A stretch of 64,000 bases of DNA, taken from positions 62,001 through 126,000 of the forward strand of contig JAJKFH010000913.1 in the NCBI GenBank assembly GCA_023333565.1. Reading direction: 5' to 3'. Origin of the DNA: Puffinus mauretanicus (taxonomy: Eukaryota > Chordata > Aves > Procellariiformes > Procellariidae). Every line of letters begins with the position of its first letter. Position 1 is the stretch's first letter. This document shows, piece by piece, positions 1 through 12,700 of the stretch. Below the pieces are notes generated by a model. The model did not search any database and was not told the DNA's origin. It was given only the letters and a program-made list of their open reading frames with translations. Both the position numbers and the translations under genes were made by a program.

Positions 1-2140
1 ATTCTCTCTCCTCTCAAAAGTACAATTATAATGCAGTATAATGCAAGTAGCTGATGATTACTGTGCTTAGCACTTTATAACTTCAGTATGTTTATTTTTC
101 ACTCCTCACTGTTTTGGAATACAATGTAAATCTCATTTAAGATGTTATTCAGTATTATGCTAATGAAAACAGGGAAAGAAAAAGAAGGAATAGTCCAAAG
201 AAGCTCTCGATACCCTGATGGACTACATTTGGTAAAGTCCAGATTAGTTCTGTCTGCGGTGCATCGATGTTGTCATTACCATAGACCAAATTAAATATTT
301 GCCTCCTGAACCAGAGAAAACTTCTGAAAGACTGCATGTCTTCTTGTCATACTGTGGATGGTAAAGTTCTGACTTACCATGCTGGTAAATGAGGTACCAT
401 TTTGCCACTGGTAGCGATAATTCTGGGAGAAAATTATTATCAGAATAGACATCATCACATGTTGTAAAGTAGGTCGACAAAAGAATTCTGTTTCTTTTTT
501 TTTTTTTTCTAAAAAAAAAAAGGTTGCTGATTCAGACCCATTCCCTAGCCTAGCATATACTAGTAAGTACTGAAAAGATATGCAAATACTCTGAGATGAG
601 TACACATTCAGTGAAGAGTTCATTCTATTATTTGCGTGTATTCATATTACACAGCCCCAAAACTATTAGACTATAGCTGTGCAAGGAATGAGGGATTGGT
701 TTTGGAAGGGAATTACAGAGGAGAGCCACTGTATGTCATGGAAGATCTATGCTGCAGAATGTCTGGAGAGAACATTGCTTTAATGTAAAGTTGAGAATTA
801 GAAGTTAATTACTGTTAAGGGAGAGACTTTGGAGTTGCCAGTATGTGCCCTTCATTGAATGCTGAGCTAGGCACAGATGCTTTATGTGTTTTGTTTTGTT
901 TTTTTTAAAAAAAGAAGGATGTAAAAATAATTCAAATTACTCAGGACTTCAAATTCTAGCAAGTTTCAAGGTGGCTTTCATTCCTAAATCTCTTAGGAGT
1001 CATCTCTTACCTATGAGAAGAGGTAGATGCGCTTTGGGGTTTCCTAAATGCAACATTGTGCATATAAAATAAAGACATTTCCTGGAAAACAATGTGTTTT
1101 TCGTGCAGTGTTAAAATTATTCAAAACTCTTCACAAAAGGATAATAAAAGCCACTGAGGGAACATTGGGATGGTGATACCACTGGAAGCTGCTGCTTCGC
1201 AGATTTCTCAGTACCTGGGTTAAAATCAACCCCTAGATAGTATGATAAGTATGTTACCTAATGTGATTCAGAATAAACAATTTTCATATTGATGACTTTC
1301 TTGCTGTATTAATGAAAACATGATTCACCACTGTAACGGGGACATCACTTAAAGTACACCAGAATTGCTAACGTAGGAGCAGGTTGTTAATAAAGTAAAA
1401 CGATTGTGTGCTAATGACTTCCCATTGTGTTAATAATGATTTCTATATTAGCAACTGTTGTATTATATTAGCAAGAAGTGAACCAACCCATCAATGTTAT
1501 AATAAGGTTATTTATGTACTAGAACTTGTCTGGTATATTAGAAAATTTCTGAGAGCTTTGGTAGGGACATTGATGTCCAAAGGATAGACAGAAGACTGGT
1601 ATGTTTATTGTGACTTCTGGATGCGTCACAATTTGGAATTTCAGCTTCTTCATTCCTAGCTTAGCTCCATAATGTGAGAACAAAATTTCAGCTCTGGAGT
1701 TGCACATCTAGATATCTTAAAGGTCTGTAGGATTTGAGTGTTTCTGTCCTTTAGCCATTACTTCAAAAATCCCACCCAGACATATGTGTCGTTTGCTTGC
1801 ATCTTTCCTTAGAAATGTTTTTGTCAATAATGAAAGAAATAAGAATGTGTTCTTTTAATTGGAAGTTTTTCTGTAATTTGGAACTGTTGCTGACACAGCA
1901 GTGCTGAAAAGCACTGGAAGGAGACTTGTGTAAAACTGACAAAAATATATAGATCTTGGCAATGGTGCAAAAATTCCAGAGGTAAAAACAAAAGCTTACA
2001 AAAAAACCCCAAGGAAGCAGACAAACAAAGAAGGTAAAACTGTGCTTTGAGAAACATGTAAGTTTACATGTAGGAAGTCTAAAAAATAATTAAAGCACAG
2101 CAATCTCACAAAGAAATGCCATCTTTTGTGGAAGTTGTAG
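1..2140. other. Non-coding stretch, no gene seen
   Basis: AT-rich sequence with only short chance open frames on both strands. Items visible: a T14 run directly followed by an A11 run (495-521), which could fold into a hairpin, and an 18-bp palindromic site at 2054-2071 (arms ACATGTAA and TTACATGT). Neither is tied to a function. No splice-bounded exon, RNA gene or recognisable repeat was identified. Confidence 0.6.
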
Positions 2141-2147
2141 TAAGAAC
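2141..2147. repeat. Possible CR1 target-site duplication (left copy; right copy 3225-3231)
   Basis: TAAGAAC occurs directly before the first recognisable CR1 base and again overlapping the last two bases of the ATTCTA tail and the following flank. Part of the right copy (TA) could belong to the tail itself, so the secure duplication may be only AAGAAC. CR1 copies are usually described as having no or very short duplications, so chance similarity remains possible. Confidence 0.4.
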
Positions 2148-2153
2148 GGCCTA

Positions 2154-2705
2154 GACAGGTCCACTCTTCGCTGGGTAAAAAACTGGCTGGACGGCCGAGC
2201 CCAGAGAGTTGTGGTCAACGGAGTTAAATCCAGCTGGCGGCCGGTCACGAGCGGTGGTCCCCAGGGCTCAGTACTGGGGCCGGTCTTGTTCAATATCTTT
2301 ATCGTCGATCTGGACGAGGGGATTGAGTGCTCCCTCAGTAAGTTTGCAGATGACACCAAGCTGGGCGGGAGTGTTGATCTGCTGGAGGGTAGGAAGGCTC
2401 TGCAGAGGGACCTGGACAGGCTGGATCGATGGGCCGAGGCCAACTGTATGAGGTTCAACAAGGCCAAGTGCCGGGTCCTGCACTTCGGCCACAACAACCC
2501 CAGGCAACGCTACAGGCTTGGGGAAGAGTGGCTGGAAAGCTGCCCAGAGGAAAAGGACCTGGGGGTGCTGGTTGACAGTCGGCTGAACATGAGCCGGCAG
2601 TGTGCCCAGGTGGCCAAGAAGGCCAACGGCATCCTGGCCTGTATCAGAAATAGTGTGGCCAGCAGGAGCAGGGAGGTGATCGTGCCCCTGTACTCGGCAC
2701 TGTGA
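2154..2705 (+). pseudogene. CR1 ORF2 reverse transcriptase fragment (broken)
   Basis: One open frame runs from just after a TAG at 2151-2153 to a TGA at 2703-2705. Counting from the GTG at 2211, the translation contains the RT motif B region (PQGS at about residues 17-20, followed by VLGPVLFN) and the catalytic motif C region (FADD at about residues 45-48). The downstream thumb-like segment includes [16 protein letters not shown]. These are typical of the CR1 clade of LINE reverse transcriptases, which copy their own RNA at the target site. The stop at 2703 appears to result from a one-base deletion in the conserved SALVRPHLE region: the text reads CTGTGAGG where CTGGTGAGG is expected. The N-terminal endonuclease and RT motif A are absent because of 5' truncation. 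No host function is inferred. Confidence 0.9.
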
Positions 2706-3133
2706 GGCCGCACCTCGAATCCTGTGTTCAGTTTTGGGCCCCTCACTACAAGAAGGACATGGAGGTGCTGGGGTGTCCAGAGAAGGGCAACGAAGCTGGT
2801 GAAGGGCCTGGAGCACAAGTCTGATGGGGAGCAGCTGAGGGAACTGGGGTTGTTTAGTCTGGAGAAGAGGAGGCTGAGGGGAGACCTCATCGCAGCTCTA
2901 CAACTACCTGAAAGGAGGTTGTATGAGGTGTGGGTGTTGGTCTCTTCTCCCAAGTAACTAGCGATAGGACGAGAGGAAATGGCCTCAAGTTGCGCCAAGG
3001 GAGGTTTAGATTGGACATTAGGAGAAATTTCTTTACTGAAAGAGTGGTCAGGCCTTGGAACAGGCTGCCCAGGGAAGTGGTGGAGTCACCATCCCTGGAA
3101 GTATTTAAAAGACGTGTGGATGAGGCCCTCTAG
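2706..3133 (+). pseudogene. CR1 ORF2 C-terminal remnant, frameshifted
   Basis: The rest of CR1 ORF2 continues past the frameshift. Recognisable blocks are [15 protein letters not shown], then [17 protein letters not shown], then (in another frame from about 2930) [20 protein letters not shown], and finally [20 protein letters not shown] with the terminal stop at 3131-3133. Reading the full protein requires at least three frame changes, at roughly 2700, 2770 and 2900. This segment is therefore non-functional. It is followed by the CR1 3' untranslated region and octamer tail. Confidence 0.88.
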
Positions 3134-3357
3134 GGACATGGTGTAGTGGGCATGGTGGTGTTGGGTTGACGGTTGGACTCGATGATCTTAGAGGTCTTTT
3201 CCAACCTTACTGATTCTATGATTCTAAGAACACAAAGGATATAAACAGTAAGCATTAGATAAGCTGACTGGTCTTTTGAAGAAATACTTGCTCAATTATT
3301 GTAGTACTTGATATTTTGTGAATGTCTTCTGAAATGGTATGGTTTTGTTTTTCACAG

Positions 3358-3438
3358 AGGCCACTAAATATGACATACCAAAAGTGAATTCTACAGAGAA
3401 ACTCTTTCAGGGAGCGCATAATGCCAGTCTTTGGGAAG
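3358..3438 (+). CDS. Candidate internal coding exon, 81 nt, host gene unknown
   Basis: A pyrimidine-rich tract ending in TTTTTCACAG precedes this segment, and GTAAGT follows AAG at its end, matching the vertebrate donor consensus. The segment is 81 nt, a multiple of three. It enters and leaves in the same phase (two bases, 26 codons, one base), so it could be skipped or included without changing frame. The open translation includes ATKYDIPKVNSTEK and LFQGAHNASLWE, containing two N-glycosylation sequons (NST and NAS), which would suit an extracellular or lumenal loop. I do not recognise the protein and could not find neighbouring exons in the window. It may be a real, possibly alternatively spliced, exon of a gene with very long introns, or a chance pseudo-exon. 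Confidence 0.4.
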
Positions 3439-3705
3439 GTAAGTTGTCTTTTATGTTTTTTCTGAAGCTAAATGGGGATTTTGTAAACCCAGATTCGCTG
3501 CTTCCATTTAGTAGTATTGTTACAGGAACTCAGCTTTGCATTCAGTAAAGTTCACATGCATTTTTCAATAAACATGATCTGTTCATGTTTTCTTAGAATG
3601 TTAGTGACTGGCATTTTAAATGGACAAAATATGCAACTAAAGTGGATGAAAATTAACCTTAGTCATAAAGTAGTGGTTCCTCAAGTTTTAAGGACTATAG
3701 GAAGA

Positions 3706-3745
3706 TGTTCTGTGCTGTGCTATGCTATGCTATTCTGTCCTATCC
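3706..3745 (+). repeat. Degenerate pentanucleotide microsatellite (TRTGC-like, 8 units)
   Basis: Eight consecutive five-base units read TGTTC, TGTGC, TGTGC, TATGC, TATGC, TATTC, TGTCC, TATCC. The array lies about 270 bp downstream of the candidate exon. It has accumulated substitutions, so it is not a freshly expanded array. Confidence 0.7.
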
Positions 3746-6700
3746 TTACACTGCATCTGTTACCATAGTATTTGGATCCTACCAGCAGTGGAGTGCAAGA
3801 GGTTACATGTGCTTGTTCTCCCATGTAGAAAATGTATTCAGGGGAATGCCTTATTTGGAAATGACATTCAAGTGCATCTATTGGAGAAGATGAGGTCAAA
3901 AAACCATCATCTTTACCTGAAGTGGCGAACGTAGGTCCTTAGACCTATGGGAGTTGTTTCATAGCTGTGGTTTAGATTCCCTCAAAGCTGACTATTAGAT
4001 CGTCTAGTAGGCTCTGTGTAAGATATCGTAGAACTTCATCCAGCTGCATTTTTGCTGAACCAAATAACGCGTTTGTTTGAAGAGTCTCTTCTAGAAAAGC
4101 ATGAAGCCTTTAAAAAGCAGTGTCTCCGTCATTTCCAGAGGAGGTGGGTTATAATAGAGCACTCCACTGTGCAAATGAACATGAAACAATAAGTCTGAAT
4201 ATTTAATTATTAGCATAAATAAATACTGGGAAAAATCAGGTTGTAAATAGGAAAGAAACTGAGTAATGCTACTGCAGAGTAGAATTGATTTGGTGAATAA
4301 GATACACATAGAAGTGGGAAAGCTTTGGTTTGGTTCAAACATGTAGCTGTTTTACAGTTATAGCTCAGAGATTTATCATAGGAGATCATGTTGACCTATT
4401 TATTGAAAATGCTAATGTTTTTAACTGATGATTAAATGTTAAATTAATGTTCTTAACTGATTAAATCAAATATTTATGGTATAATATCACACAGATCGGT
4501 TAATGCATTTACCTTTTCCTCCCCTCCTCATTTTTACAGAACAGACTGCTTTTGTGTTTTTTAAAAGACATCTGATGCACTCCTGGCAATAGAAGTTAAT
4601 ATTCATTTCCAAGTATAAACATATTTTTGACTTTTAAACTGAATCTTGTTCACATCTTTTAATGTGTCATTCTAGTTTTCTGTAGTGTAGCTGTACTCAT
4701 AATTTCTTTCTAAGAGGAAAAACAGATGAATTCTTGCCTCACTAAACTCTCTGTTCCTGAACACTAGAAATTCAATATGCCTCAAAAAAGATGTATCTGT
4801 CATGTCTCCTCATATTATTATTATGAGCTTGCTTTGTTGATTGCTTATTGCATTCTGTACCTCAGTCTGTATTGCAGCTTTGAGGTCTCCTTAGAGTACA
4901 TGTGCTCGTTGGGCTAGGATATTTCAGAGATCAATCTCTGTTTAATGATGATCTTTCAATTTCATCTCACTGTTCAAACATGCAATACATTGAAGTTGTT
5001 TGGGTTTTCTTTTCAGTGCTGTCTCTTTAAGCTCTTCACTTCGGTAGAAACATGATCCTATGAAGACTTACATGTATCTGAGTAGCTTGGCTTAAGATTG
5101 TGGGACTACTCACGAAGTGAACGGGTGTACAGAGCTGGATGCTTTCAGAAGCACTGCCTAAATTATTTTAAAGTTATTGGGAATTCCCTCGATCACAAGC
5201 CTCACTGAAAATCATAATGCCAAAGAAAAGGGAACTTGAGGATGTTGGGATTTCATCATGTTAGTATTCCGAGCTGGGCATATAAATGGACTGTTTGTAA
5301 GTCTGGCCTCTCTTAAAATAATGTGATTAAGAGCAACTCCAAGGAGTTCTTCAAGGTAGGCTGAAGAAGAAGGCAACAGCAGCTCTTTTTTCTGTCTATT
5401 TTTCATTGTAATGTGGGTAGAGGTCCAGCGGAAGATGGACAAAATCCTCCTGTTACTGAAATGTTAACTGGGATTTTCTTCTCCGTTTCCTTTAGAATTC
5501 AATGAGAATTAGGTATTTAATTCTTTTAGGCACCTCTAAAAATCCCAGTGTCAAGTTCAGGGGCCTTTTTAGGTATAGGGGCATATTTCATCCATGTGTC
5601 TCTAACATGTCAAGCTATGTGTGGGATAAATAAATAGAAGTGAATATATCTTATGCTACATGCATCTTTAAATGTTGCCAATAATGTCTTGGTAGCTCGG
5701 CAATGAATGTGACTTCCATATACTCTGCAACATTGTTTTTAAGATCATGGGTAATAATTTTTTTCCAATGTTCCTATGAAACCTTAGAAGTTAATTATTT
5801 GAGATAGTTGGATTATTTTTGCTTATCTTTATTCAGCTGGGATTACATACAATTTGAATGTAGCACTATGGAATGAGTCCACTTCAGATACAGTCAATTA
5901 TATAAGTCTGTCAACAGCTATTTTATTATGGGAACAATGGAGACAGAAGCTTGTGTTCTGTGATGAATGTAGATTAGAAAGAGGTCACCCTGACATACAT
6001 AATTAGTTTCAGAATTTTAAATTAATAGGTAGTGTGCCCTACGGCAACCATATATTCAGGCTGAGGCTGTAGGATATCTGGTCCAGCTCCTGCCTGCCTT
6101 TGTCAGCAATGACATGGCTTAATGCACTGCTTGTATAATGGCATAAGATATTATGGCAGGGCTAAATCACTGTAAAAACAAAATTTGCATAATACTTTGG
6201 TCATACTACATATATTTCCCTTTAGAAACATTTGCACTGTTAAATTATTATGCAGATTTCTAGTAGATGGTTGGCTCTGCCTGGAAATGTCTTCAGGTGC
6301 TTTATGAGAGCTAAGCAGATGCTTAAACAAGTTTCTGCAAACAGTTAATTGAGAAGATCTAGAAGTGTATGTAGCCTGTCTCATTATATGAACAGTACTA
6401 ACTTAAAATGACTAAACTAAAGGTGAACTGAAAGGCATTACCTGCCAAGACCTGAATCATAGCATAGAATCCAGACTTCTACCCCAAACTGGAGCAAACT
6501 AAAGCTGAGAATTGGATTTCCAAGGTATTTGACTGTTAACTCCATCTCTCACAACGGATCAATTTTTTAAGGATTCCGTCTGCCACTGGCTACAGGTCAT
6601 TATAGGCAGGACCACACATACTTTTCCTTCCTGATCTGTAGCCTTAGATGTGATACCTGAGTTTCTTGAACTTTTTGAGATGCATTGAGTTTCAGTTTAA

Positions 6701-9700
6701 TTTGAGTTACAAATTTGAGTTAGATGTTCCGAGAGAGAGAAATTCTGAGTAGCACATGAAATCTGATAGCATGTGACAGTTTTCAATTAATTTAACATAG
6801 ATTATTTTTCAATTTATTCAGGTGTCAAACTGGGGAAAAAAAATAAAATAATTCAGTATTTTTCAAAAATGGAGACAATGTGGCCATGGATTTCAAGGAA
6901 TTGAAACTGCTGAATTATAGTAGTACTAGTGAAAGGAAACATAGGAGGACAGGATTTTCAACGGTATGGGTTTTCTGTGTTTTTGTTGACATTTGTAATC
7001 AAATACTTCATCAATCGTCCTTATAAAAAGGTCTCAACAGATACCTTTCTACCGCACAGCAAGCTTTAGTTGAGGTGCAAAATATAAGTAGCTTATTAAT
7101 TGTAAATTTTTAGATATTTTAAAAAACTGTGTAGGTCTTATGAGCGATATCATTCTAAAATATCAAAAGTCCAGAAATCTGGAGATGAAGACAACTGCAT
7201 AGTATTAGTTTACTGTCTTTTGATTTTGCTTAAAACGGCATTACTTGTTGTCAGTCAGTGGCTCTTATTTAAGTAAATGGAATGTGTGACAGACAAATCC
7301 AGAAGTATTCAGCCTTTTTTCCTTTTTTTTTTTCTTTAGAGATAATGCTGTTGAAATAAAACGTCACCAAGTAATGGTTTCCTGCTGCCACATAAATGCC
7401 ATAGTAAAACCAATTATTTATTTTATAATTATCTGTTTTATGGAAAATAAACACTGGAGCAATCCCAAAATGTTTATTTCCAAAGTAGAAGACATTGATC
7501 CTGTGACAGCCCTCTATTATGATGTATTTACTTCCATTATTATGCGAAATGATTGATGGGTTGCAAATTGAATCATTTTGTCCTATGGGAACTGATGTAG
7601 TCGAGTGATTTTCACACAATACTGGTTTTGTTGAATTCCTGTCTGTCCTTCTCTGGTCAATTCAGACTACCTTTCTTGTTTACAGAATGTGTGAAAAAAG
7701 CACTTGATTTCCTGTCTATTTGTGACTATTTCTCTTAATGTTCTTCAGAGCTAACTGTTTTTATATTCTTCATCCCTTCTGCATGCTGTCACGTAGTTTG
7801 TTGGTAAGAGGAGTACAGAGGTTCCTCTTTTGCTGTTAAGACCCCTTTCTTTGAAATTCTACTTTTAAATCTTTATACTTACTGGCAATGGTATTATACA
7901 GGGCTCCCACAGGAAAATAACCTTCATCCCTAGTGGGTATTCAATTCCATGGATGACAGCATGTGAGAGGGACCACAAAAGAGGATGGACAAACAAGGAA
8001 AGATATTTATTTATACTCCATATTAGGAAAACATGAAAAACCTATAATCAGGACACTGGCAGAAGCACCTGGCAAACATTCCTATAAAAATGACGTGAAC
8101 TGCAGAAACATATGTATTAGTTTCAGTTTATGTGGTTTGAAAAGATATAAAACAGAACTCTGCAGGCATTACATGAATTTAGAGAAATCTTTATGTAATC
8201 TTCTCCTGAAGATCATTTTTTTAAAAGTTCTGTAATTTGCTCCATAAACAGCACTTTTTTTTTCTTCTTCCCTGCTATGAAATGAGAATATGTAGAGGCA
8301 ACTAAGACACTTCTTCCAAAGTGAGATAGAATGAGGAAATACAATATAAAATTCATTTCAGACTTTCACAAATGCAAACTGCCTTCATTTTTCTTTTGTT
8401 GGAACTAGTCGTCTTTATTTACCTTTCCCCTCTTTTCTCCCTGAAATCTCAAGTTTGATTCTGCTTTTCTCCTGCCCTTACTTAAATCCAGATAAAGTCT
8501 TTTAGGCTCCCCTGAGTTTTTCCAAGCTTATATCTCTGTCACTGAGAGTAGCATATAAAGTCTTATCTTGTTGATATTTTATGTAATGGATGAAGACTCA
8601 GAGAAAAACAGCGCATGGGAGAGAGGGGAGAAGCAAACAGTACAAAGCTAAAACATCACAAATTTACAAGGATAAATAATAACTATTTCCCAACATTACT
8701 TTTCTCTTCTGCTTGTCAGAGACTTAGAATTCTCAGCTCTGTATTAAATATATATTTTTTTAAAAAAGCATGACATGGGAAAATTTGTTATAAAATGATA
8801 AAAAAATTCTAAAATGTAATACTTTTGTTAATATATCAATGATATTGCGGTCACAGGAAAAAAGGCTGCATTTTTCAGGATCGCTGCTGTAGGTATGTAT
8901 TTTTAATTTCAGTCACAATTTCCTGCTGTTCCAAACATGCCATATAATCTGCAGAGATCTGGGGAATTAATTAGGTACATTTCATTTCTCCTCTAACTAA
9001 TCCCCTCAATTCTCTTAGTTTAGGGAGCTGAACACACCAATGACTGATAAGCCACAAGGGCCTTATTTACTTTACAGAAGGTTCTGCAAATCCCAGTGAG
9101 ATGTTGGCCTGTGCTTAAATTTTCTCCACTTAGTCCTTGGAATAGTGGCATTTGAATGTGACCCTTGAAATCAAAAGTATTACTGCACTTGGAAAAAGCA
9201 AATAAGAGTAGATTAATAAGAAGAACAACCATAGCAATTTAACAATAAACCTTTTCTATAGCCAAGTATTTTCTGCCTGAAGTGCCTCAGAGAGGATACA
9301 AAACATCATTTAAGATAAGCAGTGTGAATTGTGCCCATTTCAATTCCAAAAATAATAATTACAGTGAAATATCCTCACGTTTTCTGAATGTGATTACAGT
9401 TGATTAAACTGACTTGTTTTCATTCTGGTTTTAAAGCACTCTTTAGTATCAGATTATCTTTTATTATCAGAGAATTTAAAAAATTATGCATCTATACTGT
9501 TATTGATAATGTTGAGCCTGCGTCTGGATGTGAGTTATGTCACAGCAGCTTTCTCTTTCTTTTGAGCATACTAAAAAGGTTAGCAGCAGGCTCTCATTTG
9601 GTTCTGCTCGGTGAGCTCATAAGGCCAGGGAAGAGAGTGAGGCATTTTTGAATGGATACCAAGGGGAGGTGGTGGCACATACTCATTTTGTCAGATTCAC

Positions 9701-12700
9701 CTGGGGCAGTTGTTCATGGTTGTAAACTGAAACTATTTGACTTGAGTGAGGGCTAGCTGGCTGAATAATCCCTTTGATTTTGTTGAGCGCTGATTTGCTG
9801 TGTATGTATTTTAATCATTTCAGAACAGGGGTTATTGAGGAACTATGTGTATAGAACCTGTAAATCCCTTCTGAGATTTTTTTTTAATGTCTGTTTTTGT
9901 AGTTTTGAAAGGCTACAAAAGAAACAAAATAGGCAGAATATTTTCATCTTTTGTCCATTACTGATGATAAGAACAAGGACGCAGTGCATCCCAGCTTTTC
10001 TTGATTGTTCCACAGCTGTAGTGTGACTACAGAGTATTATTGAAACAGGCTGATCTTCTTGCCAGTACAGTCCCTCATCTCTTACTATCACTGGTTCTGT
10101 ATCCAGTTCAGGTTAACACAGTGGTGTCTTTTGTGGTATTTTATTTGTTTGTTTTCATCTTACATCTATTGTGTCATTCATTAGGGCAGAATCCCAGCTT
10201 TCTGCACCACTTGAAGTAAATATTGACTTAAAATACACATCTGGCTGAATGTGGAAAGTGTGAATAAAATTTCCAGAAGAATTTTCTTTTAAGGCTTCTT
10301 GCAGTAGGGAAAACTGCATTCCCAGTAATTCGTCTAAGCCGTTTCTTCCCAAGACTTTACCACTCAATTGTGAAATGCTAGGGGACTCTTAACAGCTCTG
10401 AAACATTAATATATTCACTTTCATCATTACAGTGAAATATGTCAATTTTTTAAAAGTGAAATCTTCACATTAGGTTGTTATAGGAGACACGACTTAGATT
10501 TGTAAGCAGTTGTCTCTCTTCGCATAATTTCTGACATTACATATCCAGAATAGTTTGCCTGATAAATGTGCAATACCAATAATGTACTTGCAGTGTTTAT
10601 GATGGTTCTGAAGCTTGTGTGAGGCTTCTTTGCCAAAATTTGACTCTTGTTGTTCTTAAGTCAATTGACTGGTTATCCAAAAATGAAACAAAGAGCCTGT
10701 GTAACATCTCTTCTCTGTATTGATCTTTCCATAGAGCCCAGAGAAGCATTTTTATCCTGTGGCACATTAATGTGGCAAACACTTAGACATTTATCTGGAG
10801 AGAATAATGATGTCATCTGATGTGCTATAAAGTCACCTGTTCGATTTTCCACATTTGAAATAATAGCTTTTCATTGCCTTTTCTTACCTCGAGTAAGGCT
10901 GGAGCTAATTAGGCCCTACTAATTTCCTTTGTTTTATTAGTTAAATAGAATACTTCACGTGTGCAATCTTCTTTGTTAATGCTATGCCTAGATATTAGGT
11001 GACTGTAAAAGTGCTGAGATTTAGAGAGAACAGCTAGTATTCGGTAGGCTAAGATCCAAATAATTCTGCTGTTTTATGGTGTTCTCAGTAACATTCTGTA
11101 AAGTTCACTTTAATTCAAGTTAGCAGTCAGACATCTTTGAAAAAGTCTACTACTGTGCTTGAAAAACTGGAGTATTTCCAGATTTGCAGCAAACTACAAA
11201 ACACATACTAGTTGGGATTCTTCTGAGCCTCATAGAATGGTGTTTGCTCTGTAATCCAGGATTGGCAACTACCTTTGAAAGTCTCTGCTCATCACTCTAA
11301 TTTAACTGCTGTGGCTAAAAAGCAGGAGAACACACTTTGTGCAAGCTGGCAAACGTACGTAAGACATCAATGGGAGGCAATGTTGGTGGCATGTTCACAG
11401 ATGTGTACAGGAATAACCACCTATCTAATCTTAATGGAATTTTGTCGCCAAGCTACCTAAATCTCCAGTGAAAATTCTAGTCTTAATTTCTCCTTTTCTA
11501 CCAAAAGATTATGTTACACAGTAATATATGCAGCTCTGAATAAGGGATTTTTTTTCACATTGTAACCAAGAACATTGTTAGTATGTCAGAAGGTGTCTGA
11601 CACAAGAACAATAGAAAGAAAAGAAACTGTCAGTAGTGTTGTGACCATATTGATTACACGGAGCTTATCTTCCCATTATATTCTCTCCTGTCTAAAATAA
11701 TGCTATTCTTTTTCCTATTTATTTGAGCAAGAGGGTGCTTAGCAGTTATAGAGTGGAAGCCCGATACACAGAAAACATCCTCCTTTTAGCTGTAATAATT
11801 TAGTACTCCGAGGATAAAACACACACTACTTGAATATTATTCTCCTTTAATGCTGTATCCAAAAAAACACTGACTTTTGGAGGAGTCTATTTAATTTCAG
11901 TGACTTTGGATGAAATCTTTATTTTTCAGACTGAAACGTGTACATGTTCAGACAAGTAGCAGAATACCTTCACGTCATTGATGTTTGTTTGCTTAATTGT
12001 CAAAACAGGCTTTTTATATGAAGGTCTGATATTATTGAAGTTATTGATAGTGCTGTTCAAAATTTTTCAGTTTTAATATCGGTAAAATGAACATATTATT
12101 AGAAATGCTTCTCTATCAGTAAATCTGCTTGCATACAAGATTCAGCCAACTCTTCTTCCTCCCTCGAATTCATTATGAAAAACAATTTACAGTCCAGAAT
12201 CCCCAAACCCTGAGACATCCCCAGTGTCAGTCAGTAATTTACAGTTTCAAGCTTTCAGTCTTCCCAGCAAGATCTAATAATTATTGGCTTGGGTTTAGGC
12301 TTAGAAATTGGGCTTTTAAACTCAGAATTGTGTGGCTAAGAACTTTGAACTAAGACTGTTGGCTTTCTAACTTACAAGATTCATCCGTGTTATTTAAAAT
12401 AAAGTTTAAATGGGACATCATCTGAGTTGTTTAAAATTACATTTTGGAATTTCTCTTTAGCAGGAATTTTGGATGCTTCATGTCCAATGCAGTAAAAGTG
12501 CTTTGGAATTTCTAACTTTCTTTTGGAGTGGGAATTCTGGAATCCTATTTTGAAAAATTGAAATAACCACTTATTTTCCAAACTGGGGTGATAAAAACTA
12601 CACGTTCTCACTAGCTTCATCTGTGCCAGGAGATACATTCTGTAAATGTTCATAACTTTCAAATCAGACTGAAACTCAAAATTAAGTTTAAATTAATTCA

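Larger units (their letters stand above)
2148..3224 (+). mobile_element. 5'-truncated CR1 LINE retrotransposon
   Basis: About 1.08 kb of a chicken-repeat-1 type LINE in sense orientation. It starts within the reverse transcriptase of ORF2, runs through the conserved 3' untranslated region, and ends in GATTCTATGATTCTA, the octamer-type tail characteristic of avian CR1. The GC content is clearly higher than in the flanks, as expected for a fairly young CR1 in AT-rich DNA. The element is 5' truncated, which is usual for CR1, and its reading frame is broken in several places, so it cannot move on its own. The heptamer TAAGAAC occurs immediately before it (2141-2147) and at its end (3225-3231), a possible target-site duplication. 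Family assignment is secure; subfamily is not. Confidence 0.96.

Noticed and set aside
495..521. T14 followed by A11 as a possible RNA hairpin or terminator
   Set aside because: Simple homopolymers in AT-rich eukaryotic DNA; no transcript context.
2090..2497. 135-codon open frame on the minus strand
   Set aside because: Also antisense to CR1 and spans the boundary between CR1 and unique DNA; composition-driven.
2268..2816. 182-codon open frame on the minus strand
   Set aside because: It is the antisense shadow of the CR1 reverse transcriptase, whose GC-rich coding strand leaves the opposite strand open. No known domain.
6460..6480. ATAGCATAGAATC as a reverse CR1 tail
   Set aside because: The neighbouring sequence shows no reverse CR1 3' untranslated region, so the short match is probably chance.
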